Shown: positions 11,693-23,873, numbered from the stretch's first letter. The stretch: 39,792 bases of DNA from Hypsibius dujardini (GCA_001579985.1 LRSR01006287.1:1-39792), one strand, 5' to 3'. Translations and numbers: made by a program. Notes: generated by a model not told the origin, from the sequence alone.

Positions 11693-14600
11693 TCACCGCG
11701 TACTCCCGTTACTGTTACTCTTCTGGCTGATAGATCGCTTTTTCAGGACAATCCTTCGATCCTACAATAAATTCCAGAAGATTAGCACACAGTGAAAGAA
11801 AGAAAAAGGAGAAGCGTTGCCATAATGAAAGTGTTCGCTTACCATAAGGTAGCCCACAGGGAAACGTGACCGTTCAACACGGCCGTCGGTGGTTCGCTTA
11901 ATAACAATTTCCGTCTGAGAAAACTGGAGCAACGTCCCAGGGAACTTTCCCGTCTCGTAGTGCTCAACGATCACGGGCTGATTCCGGTGGAAGATTTTTC
12001 CATCCACGGTAAGGCGGTTTAAGTCGGGAAACACATCTGCAGACTTAGTCACCAACCTCGTCCGCTCCCGCTGGGGATCATCCTTCAGTTCTCGGTTGAT
12101 CAAGTGAAGATCCTACAAGAAAACATACACAGGTAAAATCAACCATGACGGATTACAGGCAGTCAGGCCAGACTACCAATTAAGGATGAAGAATATACGA
12201 AGAAAGAAATAGGAGATACCTCGTAGATCTCTTTGTCATCGAGGGAGTCCTTCAAAACGCCGGCAAAATGATTCTTCCTTCGCCTAATTTGTGAACCCAC
12301 CATCGGCATGGAAGACTGCGAGGAGTGGGGAGGCGAGGCATTTGGATTGGCAGATGAGCCCGAGGGGAGATCCTGATCCAGCAAACGCGAAGGCACTTCC
12401 GCGCGGCGCCGCATGTTGCGTGTATTAATCGCCAACATGTCATACTTGCACGTCGCGTAATCCAGAGTGCGCTGGAGGTCGTACTGCCGTCGGTTCTCTT
12501 CGAACATGTTGATTACATGGCTTTTGGCCTTCTCCGTGGCGCCCTGCAGGCGCTTCTCGGTCTCTTCCGCGTCGAGGATGTACTTCTCATCCACCACCAA
12601 AGCCGCCCGCTCCTTTCCATACACCAACTCCTTCAGGTGCATCTGAGTTTCCTGAATAATTTCGGCAATGTCCTTCTGCAGGCCGGTGTCGAGCGGTGAG
12701 AGCCTCTGATTCCACTGCTTGTCAAGCTGGGATTTCTTTGCAAAGGCTTTTCGGAGCTCCTCGAATTGCAGGTCGGACTCGTGATCTTCAAGAAAGCTTG
12801 CACATAAAGGGTCGACTTTGAATTTTTTCACCAGGGCACTGTTGCGCAGAGCCAAATCGGATGTGGATTTGCCCGCCACTTCTAATGGTGAAGACTCCGT
12901 AACAGTCTGGACCGACGGCTTCTCCGGGGACGCTTTCGCTGGCACTTGCAAAGGATGTTGCAGCATAAACACCGGCCGATTCAAATGAACCACCTTGTTG
13001 CCTTTAATTTCGATGGCAGCGATCAGATTCTTCAAGTAAACATCCCGTCTGCTGCTTAATTCCGTACCGCCGCCATCCTCCTCCCGTTTTCGCTTCTTCA
13101 ATCGATCACCACCAGCTCTGGGCTTGGGATCCGCGTTTTTCCGCATCAAATACTGCAGAGCACTCGCTTCGGTCTTCCAGTCGTCCACACCGTTGAGTCG
13201 GACGATGGACGTGGGAATGGTCACAACCGCCGGCACCGGTGGGTCGAAGACCATTTTGTAGGCCGCCAACATAGTCATGTTTGTGGCTGGGTTGGTGGCA
13301 GAATGTATAGCAGCATCGCCTACACACAAAAATGATAGAGAAATTAGAATGATGCTGACCGAAATCAAAGAAACATTGCTTATTCCATCAACTTCAATCC
13401 TCACCCGATGCGTCGTCACTCATAATGCTAAGAGTGGCATCGGAATCAGGATCGGCGTCATCGGCAAAGCCACCCAATCGCGTATCCCGGTGCAGGACAT
13501 CCTGCAGTTTCCGCTCGAAATCCCTCAAACCCCGAAGCGCCCCGCTGCACCGATCAATGATATTCACATTGCCGGGCGGCGGCAGATGTCGTACCAAATC
13601 CAGATCCTCCGGTTCCAGATCCTCAAATTCCAGATCGCCGACCACATCGGAGAGAGGGACGACAGACTGCTCGTCCACCACAGTGACCTCCCGAATGATG
13701 GGCTCCTCCACTGACCGCCGCGTTCGTGACTGTCTTCGCTTATCAGGTGAAACGATCCGTGAGGACGCCTTCTTGGTCGTCTTATCGCGTCCACTGGTCG
13801 ACGGGGAACTGTTGCTCATCAGGGGTTGTTTATTCACTCGTCGGATCGGTGCCCCGTGTTGCTGCTTATTGTTTATCTTCAGGGTGGCGGGGTTTTTACT
13901 CGACGAGGACGATTCGGCACCGGAAGCGTTTTCATTGGTGTGAAACTGCTCTTCCGTGCCCAACGACTCGGTGCACATGAGCAGATTTTGGAATTCCGAT
14001 ACATGATGGGACTCCATCCCGTCAACGCCTTCGTGTTCCCGGACGACCGTCCCATCGTGGTGTAACTCCTCCTTCCCCTTGGCTTCCATCAAGACGCCAG
14101 GTGGGCTGAGGGGTCACAAAGAACAAGAAATTATTACAATTTCAGCACGCTGAACAAAACGACGACGACCAATTCCTAGCAATTCCTCCTTGAGTAAAGT
14201 TAATCAAATTAATACTTGCTACGCATACCAGGTTATGTCCGACGGTTCAGTGTGAATAACATGTCTGGACCGTTCAGGCAAATAAGTAGAAAAGAAATTC
14301 TCTCATACGGAATTTGGCAGCCGAGTCGAACACAGATCGACGACATCTGATCGATTGATTGATCGGTCAAGCCGTTTTGGCAGCTGAGTCGAACACAGAA
14401 TAGACCACGTTTGATCGATTGATTGATTGATCAGTCAAGCCGTTTTGCTCCCTGCTAGCACTGATAATCCAATAAAAATGTCACTCGGTCACTGGATATC
14501 TCCTCTTTAATGAAAAAAAGAAGTAAACTAATAAAAAGCGTCCAACGGTAGCCTCAGAAAAAAATGTGAATTAATTAGATAATTAATATCATCTCGTCTC

Positions 14601-15091
14601 GCTTGATTTCATGATTGCCTGACCCTAGAACCGCCATTTTGTCGCAGTCATTTAAAAATATCAAAGTCATTTACCACGCTTCTGCTAGATTAAAAACGAG
14701 CTTTTATATGCCATCATCCTAAATCCGGATGGTACAGTCCAATATTATGCCATCAGCATTTCAAAAACTTCAAAAGCAATTTCCAAACCACATCTTCACC
14801 TCTAGTTTTGTTCACGGTGCACTCAACTCCCTTACCGGATAATAAACTTCTCCGTTCGCTGAGTGTTAACATACGGTCCCCCCGGAAGATTGGACGATAT
14901 CGAAGCAAACGATGGTGGTTGCATCGGGTAACTATACGGCAGGAAAGATAAACGCGTCAGCTATTTAAAGAATGACTTCCCTCAATCGATTGATTGCTTG
15001 ATTAATTCATAAAATAAGGCATTCTGTCAAACAATCCATCTTCCACTTACATCGTCGCCATCGGCTGACTTCCACTCGGCCCGTGATCCAT
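11693..15091 (-). CDS. SDS3-like (SUDS3/BRMS1 family) Sin3 histone-deacetylase complex subunit, long N-terminal extension
   Basis: Exons (minus): 15091-15051, 14931-14836, 14105-13405, 13319-12220, 12112-11843, 11761-11693. Phases agree at all five junctions, giving 758 residues. The C-terminal half matches the Sds3 plan: an acidic, charged coiled-coil stretch (about 440-570), an Arg-rich turn (NTRNMRRRAEVPSRLL), then a C-terminal small beta domain (about 665-750) with VDGKIFHRNQPVIV, EIVIKRTTDGRVERSRF and VGYLMDRRIVLKKRS. This lines up with the human SDS3 end (DGKLYYDKRWYHKSQ, EIWVRKTSD, GLFVIRRRS). Sds3 proteins dimerise by coiled coil and hold the Sin3-HDAC corepressor together in the nucleus. 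Human SDS3 is about 330 residues. Here roughly 430 N-terminal residues, Ser/Pro-rich and acidic with basic patches, are extra and unassigned. Family call good; orthology to SDS3 rather than BRMS1 is less sure. Confidence 0.75.
14314..14447. repeat. Direct duplication of about 63-70 bp in SDS3-like intron 2
   Basis: Two adjacent units, 14314-14376 and 14377-14447. Each starts TTGGCAGC(C/T)GAGTCGAACACAG, runs through an ATCGATTGATTGAT tract and ends GTCAAGCCGTTTTG. The units differ by a few substitutions and a small insertion. Confidence 0.8.
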
Positions 15092-16405
15092 CACACAAAT
15101 CCGACCTCCGGATCGATCAAACAAACTAAAAATCATGAACAGCGATGATTTACGGAAGAAAACATGGCTCAACGGGGACGTTTAATGAAGAAAGCCATTA
15201 AAAATGGCCTTACTTTTGAGAACGTTTTCACAAAGATTTTCCTCCGCAGTATGTTGAAGAGGCAGGCTTTTCAATAGACTGTGCGGCTGGTTAATAAATT
15301 CTGCTTGGATGAGGTGTTTTGGTCGTGTGGTCGGATGGAAACACCAAAGAGAAACATGCTGTAAAGAGCAGATTGATCAACCAAGGAACTCGCAAGAGTG
15401 AATACAGTGAAAAGTGAATACAGTACGAGCGTTTTTTCACAGCGCCACTGCCACAGACCACACAGCAGAGAGGAAGCAGCGCGAGGCAAACACAAAGTGA
15501 AATTTGAAGTATGAGTACGAAATGCGTAGTCGTTTGAGAAGTATACACAGACCCTGATATAAAAAGCGTAGGCCCTAATCATACAACAGCTTGTTGAGAC
15601 GACTGCTAATCTTGCCTATTTGCAGTGGGTTGATTGTGATTGGTTTGTTGGCCAAATACACACCGATCAGCTGGCGGCTTGTATGCGGGGGACCCCATTT
15701 CACCTTTCAGCTTTTCTCAGTTCAAAACTGCATGTTTTTTTTATAAAGAATTACCTCAGAGCATTAAGTTAGTTCATCTTCGAATGAAGCATTCGGATTA
15801 AATGCTGTAAAAATGCACTGCAGGAAGATGCAGCACCTGACACATACAGTACAGTAGTACAGTATTTCTGCGATAGATAGCGACAGTGTACGAGCTGTGG
15901 AACGTTTAATCGGTCACGCGGCGCTTGTGCTGTGTGTACGGTGCACAGAGCCCGTGCACACGTTCCATTCCAGTGCGACTGTCGCTATCTATCGCGGAAA
16001 TACAGTACAGTATTTCTACTTTGGCGCAGCTCCCTGCAGAGCGCAGCACTGCGCCGGCTAACTGCAAACGGGGGCGGATCGATCGCCCACGCCAACTGCT
16101 ATAGCAACTGTTTGCCTCTCCCTCCCTCTCCCATCCAGGTTTTACCAGTTGACAGGCATCTCCACAATTCTGGATAGCTCATTGCTCCCGTTTGGCATGT
16201 GAGTCACGTCCAAGGTTGTGAGAGGCTCATAATTTTGGTGGAGAATTGATTATGCTCTTCCGATGCTCATTCGTATAAACGATCCCCCTAATGACCTCAA
16301 TCTACAGGACGATTCTTGATACGTTTTCATCTGAATGTGTGTGTATATCTACACTGAATGAGAGCAATCTGAAGTAAAACTGTGCTTTTCAATCCGGGTT
16401 TCCAA
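15092..16405. promoter_or_regulatory. Gap between two divergent genes (candidate bidirectional promoter)
   Basis: The start codons of the SDS3-like gene (minus, 15091) and the coiled-coil gene (plus, 16406) face away from each other across 1.3 kb, so both promoters and 5' UTRs should lie here. No TATA box is evident. A 152-bp inverted repeat occupies 15857-16008, in the middle of the gap. Promoter activity is inferred from gene layout only. Confidence 0.45.
15857..16008. repeat. Long inverted repeat in the divergent promoter gap
   Basis: Left arm GTACAGTATTTCTGCGATAG continuing through ATAGCGACAGT. The right arm is the reverse complement, ACTGTCGCTATCTATCGCGG running to AGTAC. Arms are about 31 nt with two or three differences, weaker pairing continues inward (GTGGAACG / CGTTCCAT), and a GC-rich centre follows. 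Flanks carry extra CAGTACAGTA copies. Could be a MITE or a structured regulatory element. Confidence 0.75.
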
Positions 16406-19400
16406 ATGTCGGCGGGTCTGCCACCAGCATCCGCGGATGCTCAAGCCAGACCCAGTGTGGATCGGCCATTGAATGCCATTTTGGAGGACCCGGATGAAAA
16501 TAAGTCTGCGACTACGGACGGAGGGAGTTTCTTCTCCGACGAGGAGGAGGAGGATACGATTAGTATCCCCAAGTTCACACCGCTCGCGTCGTCGCAAAAT
16601 ATCCCAGCGAAGATTACATTCACCAATTCGTCTTTCAGCAACTTTATCAAACACAATTCACCGGTTGGTCCGGGGACTGCAAGTACGGACAGCCCTGCCG
16701 CAGCAACGGAAACCAATAAGCCCGTGAAGTCACCGCGTCTTTTGAATTTCGATTCGTTTGAATCGGGAACAGACGAGGCAAAGTAAGCTCGAGCATGATA
16801 ATAACTGTGAAATTAATCATGAGAATTTATGAGGTGCTTTTTTCGCATGTCTTTCTTATAAGTATTATAAATTGCTATGAAATCTTCCTGGGAAATTATT
16901 AAAAAATAAAATAAAAGTGTTCAGTAGATTAATTACTGATTATTTTGTGCAGCGAGCAGAATGCTCCGAAAAAGATGACTCGAGTGGAGCAGTACTGGGA
17001 TGGAGACGTGCTTTCCCCAGCAAGTGCGGGCAGTGATCATGAGGAGTCTGCGAATCCGACGAGCGAGGATCCATTTGGTTTCCTGATGGTAAGTAATTAG
17101 TATAGAAATAACTTGCGTTATGAAAGCTTGGCTACATTTCGTTACTGTAAAGTCTCGGCCACTTGGTGCCAGTTTTCAATGACCCCCCCGTATATTATGA
17201 CTGCACGGTAGCACAGTGTGTGTAGGCATAATATACGGGTAGGTCTAAAAATTGGCACTAAACGGTCGAGACTCTCTGCATTATATTATCGTCAGATTTT
17301 ACCTGGTACAAAATAATGTAGTTTTCTGTTAATTGGTTACTGCAGGACGATCTAATGTCTCCGATGGCGAATCCATACGACAGCGGTCAGCTGTCCAAGG
17401 TTGTCTTCTCTGAATCACAGTCGAAAACACGGTTAGTTAAAATGTTAAATTTACATATTAGATTGAATTAGATCGTTTGGGTAGGAATTAGTTGTTTTAT
17501 ATAACATTTAATCTAGACTGGAACCAATCAGACGGTTGATCAATCCGGATTCGCCTCCGGTCGGTCCATCTGACTTGGACATTGATTTCTCCGGCGGCCA
17601 TCGGTCTACCGAGGACCAATTTACTCCGTCGACTTTGAAAGTTGAGCTTGAAACGGCCAAGAAGGAGATAGCGACCCTGTTGGAAGCGATCCACCAAAAG
17701 GATCTAAACGTTATCGACGCTCAGCGGAAGATCGAAGAGTAAGCCGTACTTGCATGCACATCCTCCCGTCTGATTATGCAGTTTAAAACCTTGCACCTTT
17801 ATAGACATTTGTCTATATCTATTACCTGTCTATATCTACCGAATATTTATATACAGACATATGTTCCACTACAGTCTATACTTCGTACCTTGCCTAGATA
17901 TATGTATATATATATCTATATAAATATAGTATATATATATATATATGTAATTAAATATAGTATCCAAAATTCCCGTTCTGCGATGTAGATTACAGGACGA
18001 TGTGATCTCGGAGAAGCGGGACGGGTTGACGATACGACAACGCCTGGACACTGCACTGGTCAATGCAAACCAACTGGAGACAAAAAATGTACTTTTACGC
18101 ACACAAATTGACGAGATTGAACAGGAGAGCCGGTCCGTAGCGAAAAGCCTCCGCGACGTCGCAGTGCTGCTGAACATGCAAAGCATCCCGGCAGACGACG
18201 AGGTAAGCCTACAATACTCTGGAATTCTGTGATGCTATATGCGTCATGGATTAACGCCTTCCCTTTTTGCCCTTGTACCTCGCAGTCGCTGGGTGTCCAC
18301 GTGAAAGCGAAGCTGACCAGTCTGCTCAAGGCGGAAGCGGAACTGACCAGCCTCAAGGCTCACCGCGATGATCTAGATTATAACGAGAGGAATTTAGTTG
18401 AGGACCTGGCAAATATGAGAGCCGCTCTGAATACCGAAAAGGTGAGCTGTATGAAGCCAACCCAACCATAGCTTCCTACCAGGCTTCCTACCAGGCTTCC
18501 TACCAGGCTGTGATATCGATTTCACATGGTTATCAAATGCAAATTGATAAAGAAGATGCTTCTCTTCTTAGACGATCCGATCGCAGTTGGAAATCACCAA
18601 TTTGCGCAATGTTGAGATAAGGGATCGAGATATTCTCGAACTGCAGGCGAAACTGAACGATGCGTCACGACAAATCCGTGATAAAGAGTAAGGCAATTAC
18701 ATCGATATACATCTGGAATAAAGGTTCACGGAATAAGCTCATAGTCTCTGTGCTTTTCTAGGGAACTTGGCCATGCAGTGGCGGCAGAGGCACGAGCCCT
18801 GACCGAAGAACTCCGTGACGCCCACGTAGTGATAGACCGAAAAGAGCGGGAGGTGATTGACCTCCGCTCACGCTCAGGACCGAAAGTGGTAACGGTGTAG
18901 CTCCCTGCAGATTATTTTTTTTTTATTTATTTTTTTTTATTTTATTTTAAATTTTATTTTAAATTTTCCTGGGCAGGAGTCAAACGCAAAGCTTTCCCAA
19001 CGAGTCGACTCGGATACTTTCTTACCTCACTCCGAGGACGACGCTGAGCGGTTAGAACAACTTGCTACCGAGAATCGTTCGTTAAAAGTAAGCGATGAAC
19101 AGGAAATTAAATTATATATAAATATTTGAAATATTCATTTATTTCATGAATTTATGGTAAATTTAAATTTTGCCCTAATTAGGAGGAGCTTGCCTCGTTA
19201 CGTCGGAAGATGATTCGAAATGGAAACTCAACTAACTCATTCGGCGCGGAGTCCCCAAAGAGTGTGCCGAACAGAAAGGTCTTGCCGAATCGTTCGTTAT
19301 GAAAATCTGAGGCATTCATCTGAATTCTGATTAACCGATTTTTATGTGTCGATAGGGTTTGCTACGTGCGGGATCCTCACAGCCCCCGGATGTGATATCA

Positions 19401-21660
19401 TCCGAACCGAATCTCGGTGGCGGTGCTACGGCTAAAGTGAAGCGTGAACTGGTAAGCTCAATATCTGTCGTTATCTGTCGAGTTATGAACCAGTGAACTC
19501 TTACTTATGTTTTCTACGTTACAGAAAGTTCTCAATGCAGCGTTGTCCCAAGTCATTTCCGGTTCCAACAGCGCCATTGCTAAACTGAAAACTGAGAATC
19601 TCGCCCTCGTGGGTCGACTTCACGATTATGAACGCAGCGAACCGGCACTGCGTCAAGAGCTTCTGACTAGGACCAAACAAGTAGAAAGCCTGAATCTTCA
19701 GTTGGCGGAGTCGCAACTTCTACGAGATCAGATGGGGGCAAAAACGAACGAGGAGAACAGGGAGGAACCAAGAACCGAGACTAGATCTGATGTCGAGTGG
19801 AGCGTAGGTACGCAGAACGCTGTCGCGCCATCATGGCATTCAACCGGCTTTTCTTTAAATCACACCACAGGGGACGACTATGAGAACCCTTTTGGGACAG
19901 CTACGTGATACGATCTATGCCGCATCTATTCAAAGGAACACACCGGAGGCACCATTAACGGCACAACATGAACAGATCCGTGAATTAGTTGACGAGCTTC
20001 GCACGCTGCAACGCACTATGGAAGCTCGAAATACGGCGTCGGCTAGCCGGAAGTTGGAAGAAGACCTCGCAGAGATGACAGCTGCACGGACCCACTTTCA
20101 GGAGTTCATTGAGAAGGAGCGGAAAGCAGCAACGATTCAACAGGACCAGAAAGACGACATTGTAGTCCTCCAGAAAATGCTGTCGGAACGGGAGGATGAG
20201 ATCGAGCATTGGCGGACTGTCTGCACAAAACTGGACAGAGAGTCACTGAGCTTGCTTGATAACGTTTCCGCTGAGCCTGGACAAGCGCGGTATGAATATG
20301 AAGAGCAGTCATCAAGCGTTCAACGGTACTGGCCGCAGTCCGGTCGGAGTTCAGACTTTCGGCGAATCATCGAGCACGGTCAGGTGGGTCAAGCCCGCAA
20401 AAGGGCTTCTCTGCTGGTTCGGCTCTGTTCTGTTCTGTACTGTTCGGTTCTGTACTGTTCTCTTCTGATAACGTATTTTCTGCACTGTTCTGTTCTGTTC
20501 TGTGCTGTTCGATTCTGTACTGTTCTCTTCTGATAACGTATTTTCTGCACTGTTCTGTTTTGTTCTGTTTTGTTCTGTTTTGTTCTGTTCTGATCTGATA
20601 TTTTTGTTTCTGTTTCTATTCAGATATGTTCTGATAAGATTGGTTTTTTTTTATTCTGTTCTGATCTAATCTTTCTGTTCTGTCCTGTTCTGTTCGTGAC
20701 CTGCCGTTTTTCAAATATATATTTCTGAACATGGCTAAATCACTTTCAGGGCCCGGATAACTACGCGGTGATCCTCGAGCAGTCCTCCAGTGCATTTGAT
20801 TACGATCCGCGTTTCATCGATTCCGAGTTCCGGCAACGCTCGTTCAGCGAGTCCGGCCATGGATCGGCGACGACGGAGTATCTGTTAAATTCTTTTGATC
20901 CTACCACGGTCGACCAAATCGTGTTCACCTCGCCTGCTAATAATCCATCAAGTGGCGATTTTGCCTCCCAAGACGGTCGCGTTCCGGGGAATGTGGTGAC
21001 ATTCTTCAGGGGAGGAATATCGAGTAGCCTCCGCGGACCGAGGCCTAGTTTCGAACTTCCAGTTACGGTTAATCGATTATTACGACGCTTAGAATTGTCA
21101 AAGTTATTTGATTGGCTAATAATATTTTTTATATTTTAGGTGGCCCGAAGACCTGACAGTGCACCGCCTCGTGGGTCCCTACCAGAGTTCGACGGAAGGC
21201 TACTTAGCCGAGGCTATCCTGTAGCCAGGGACTCGATTGAAAATGTGGAACCCGTAAAAGTACATTCGACCGTGGAAACCCAAGTACGTGTAAAAACGTG
21301 TGTATCCTCGCTGCGGATCTCATTAGTCACGTCGTTCACTGCTGTTCTAGACCGAGATCAATGACCATAGTCCACGTACCCGAGTTTTCGATGAAAGGAT
21401 CACTCATAATCGGGAACCTGTAGTCAGACTCACACTCCCGGCTGTGGACTACGAAGGAATTCGGCTGCGGAGCAAAACCCAGTTGGTACGTGGATTTTAT
21501 GATAAAGCATGGAGAAGCGAAGGAAAAGTGAGAGACTTGTTTTGTTCCCCAGGCCCAACTGGAGGACTTATGTCGTCGGATTGATCAGGCCAACTCTCAA
21601 TACGTCCCATTTCTACCCAACAACACGTTCGAATTGGACTCCGTGGCACACACGAAATAA
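16406..21660 (+). CDS. Large coiled-coil protein, function not recognised, 17 exons
   Basis: Exons: 16406-16782, 16953-17088, 17346-17431, 17517-17738, 17989-18202, 18286-18441, 18572-18687, 18762-18888, 18977-19087, 19183-19278, 19356-19451, 19525-19803, 19871-20383, 20750-21067, 21140-21283, 21351-21485, 21553-21660. All phases agree; 1077 residues ending VAHTK. An in-frame TGA precedes the ATG. N-terminus: acidic, Ser-rich, low complexity (SFFSDEEEEDTISIPKFTP; KSPRLLNFDSFESG). Coiled-coil segments lie at about 235-480 (LKVELETAKKEIATLLEAIH), 575-665 and 690-770 (LVDELRTLQRTMEARN). A disordered region follows, then a C-terminal segment AQLEDLCRRIDQANSQYVPF. The exon-10 donor is weak (GTCTTG), and the exon-14 donor could also be 6 nt earlier. 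The build resembles cytoskeletal or centrosomal scaffold proteins, but no diagnostic motif was seen. Confidence 0.8.
17152..17272. mobile_element. Foldback/MITE-like element, family B copy 1, in an intron of the coiled-coil gene
   Basis: Inverted repeat of about 121 bp with ends GTCTCGGCCACTTGGTGCC / GGCACTAAACGGTCGAGAC and a central palindrome CCGTATATTATGACTGCA ... GCATAATATACGGG around AGCACAGTGTGTG. The same ends and centre recur at 26528-26645. It lies entirely inside intron 2 (17089-17345). No coding capacity. Confidence 0.8.
18471..18510. repeat. Short tandem repeat, 12-nt unit, about three copies
   Basis: GCTTCCTACCAG repeated in intron 6 of the coiled-coil gene (18442-18571). Confidence 0.8.
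20408..20700. repeat. Degenerate (CTGTT)n pentanucleotide array in intron 13 of the coiled-coil gene
   Basis: Runs of TTCTG/TCTGT units, with a longer repeated segment containing GATAACGTATTTTCTGCACT appearing twice (about 20467 and 20531). It fills most of intron 20384-20749. Confidence 0.85.
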
Positions 21661-21695
21661 GCAAGACTTTGTGAAGATTCTACTTCTAAATTGAT

Positions 21696-21893
21696 CTGCC
21701 ACAATTTTAAGGGTGGGTTTAGCCCCCGCCCACCCCTGATAGACTGTACGTGACGTCACGGATGCACTTCCCTTCATCGACGGCCGACTTCGGCCCGCTA
21801 AAAGCGCAGTGAAATCAGTGAACACAAATTGGACCGGGGGGGGGTCGGTAATTTACTTGTAGGACAAAATACCCGCCCTTAAAATCGTGGCAG
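21696..21893. repeat. Inverted repeat just downstream of the coiled-coil gene stop codon
   Basis: Arms CTGCCACAATTTTAAGGG(TGGGT) and ACCCGCCCTTAAAATCGTGGCAG (23 nt, two or three mismatches) bracket about 150 nt. It starts 35 nt after the TAA at 21660, so it is probably in the 3' UTR. Confidence 0.7.
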
Positions 21894-22448
21894 TACGAGT
21901 ACCTCTTGGTTAAGTTAACATCTCGGAGACTTATTGTCGATCCAAACTGCTCCATTTCTTGCCCGTAATTATTAATCTGTGATTTATAGGTACAAACGTG
22001 CCTGTATGACATATCAGAATGAATTAAAGACGTCAATGCGCGGAAGTGATGGCGCACAATCCTTTTTGCATTTGCTTGATTACCACGCAGTATTATTGAG
22101 TTTGCGGTAGATAAATTAATGAAAATACAGTGCAACGGACATGCCGCTATTAACGAATAAGCTCTGACAAGGGAACGGAACGGTAGGTGACACGCCGATC
22201 TATCTGAAATTTTTTGCCTAATAGTGGACTAAATTAATAGATTTTAGCAAAAAATTCCATCGGCAAACGAGCTCTGGTTTGAGCGGGAGAAAATTCGAAA
22301 GTTCCCCGATAGCTCCGCAAGTTTCCCATTCAGTTCAAGCGTTGATTGTTTGATTTGTGCTCTAACAAAAACTCAATATTTTTACCACTTTACCATCAAG
22401 CGCGAGGACGAATCATTAGCCGTCGAGGTACCTACAATTAACGACAAG

Positions 22449-22666
22449 GTTGAATATACTGGAGGGTCCGGGTATGAGCGAAAGGGGCGGAGCAGGGGGT
22501 AATTTTTGGAACAATCAAACAATCAACCACTTGAAAATGGAAAAAAGCAGGAAAAAAGCAACCGCTGCAGGTCAGGTGGTTGATCGTTCGATTGTTGGAA
22601 ACCACCCCCTGCTCCGCCCCTTTTTCTCATTCTCGGACCCTCCAGTTTATATTTGCTATATTCAAC
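22449..22666. repeat. 218-bp near-perfect palindrome
   Basis: Arms of about 85-90 nt: GTTGAATATACTGGAGGGTC at the left, GACCCTCCAG then TATATTCAAC at the right. A GGGGCGGAGCAGGGGG segment pairs with CCCCCTGCTCCGCCCC, and an inner CAATCAAACAATCAACCAC pairs with GTGGTTGATCGTTCGATTG. The loop is about 40 nt and A-rich. No second copy in the window. Confidence 0.85.
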
Positions 22667-23804
22667 ACGCCAAGCCTGATCCTGTACTCATTCATGATGA
22701 TCTACAGAGACCAGCCGCAAAGTTTCGACAAATATCCAGAAGCGGTCAGCCTAGCTTTGTTTCACGACCTCAATTGCCTGAGTCCCAAGCAGTTAGCCCC
22801 GAGCCAGCGACGATTTATTTCAGTAACAAGATATAATTAGTGTCGTTTTTCGGTCGATATTACCGTCATCGCGGCAAGAACGGGGGTGTTCAATTAAGTG
22901 GCGCGCGCTTCCCCGTATCTTTCATCAGACACTTAATCTCGGGTCCGTCATCTTGAGAAACATTAAATGTTTCAACGATTGCATTGACACAATACACACA
23001 ACCAGAAGAGCAAATATGCCGCCCCTCCCTGCTTGATCCATCTCATTGACATTTTGTATTCCGAGATCCGGCTGAGCTTCCGTGTGTAGTACTACTCTGT
23101 ACGCTAGTATGTGTGTACTTGTGGATATCCCTGACCCCGAACTAGAGGTCCTCCATGAGTCGTCTGTCTACAGTACATGCATGTGGAGCATCATCCGCTA
23201 AGTACATTTGTTTGTTTTCCGACGGCATCGCCTAGCAAAACAAACTCCTCCTGTGCGGGTGAGCAGTTTTCCCTTGCAGTGCGGGAATGCGACGGGGATC
23301 GCGTTTCGCAGAGGGCCAATTACACGAGGCCTGCGCGACACTGACTCCTCGAAGCAGCACTAAGAGAGGGTCTCCGGGATAGCTTCGACACCCAGCGCCA
23401 ACGCCGACCACGTCGGAATGGGAGCGTTTCCGCTTTGGAAACCCACCATCTGGTGTCGGACGTGTGAATTCCATGTTTTTTTTCGTCGGGCTGTGTAATA
23501 AATAAATCGTCCCCGCTGTGAAAGCTAACACGGTACGCGCCACCGAATACCACACGGCGACCTAGTTTGAGAAAGTTCGCTATGATCCTACTGCGTGATG
23601 TGATGCACGAGCTGCAATTAAGGAAAAAGTCTAAACTTGTGGATTTGACCAGGAAAACTTGACAATCCAGACAAAATGCCGTTTGCCTTATAGCCAAAAC
23701 ACATTGTCATTAGGAACACGTGTGTCTGCGTACTGCGTTAGAAGTTCGGGAGAGGGCCACAGACATGCTCGACGGTTAAGGCTAAGTCAGTTCATTCAGA
23801 GTAA

Positions 23805-23873
23805 GTTTGACAGACATGCAGGAGGACAGACTGACAGATAGACAGAAAAAGAAAGACAGAAAGACAAACAGAA

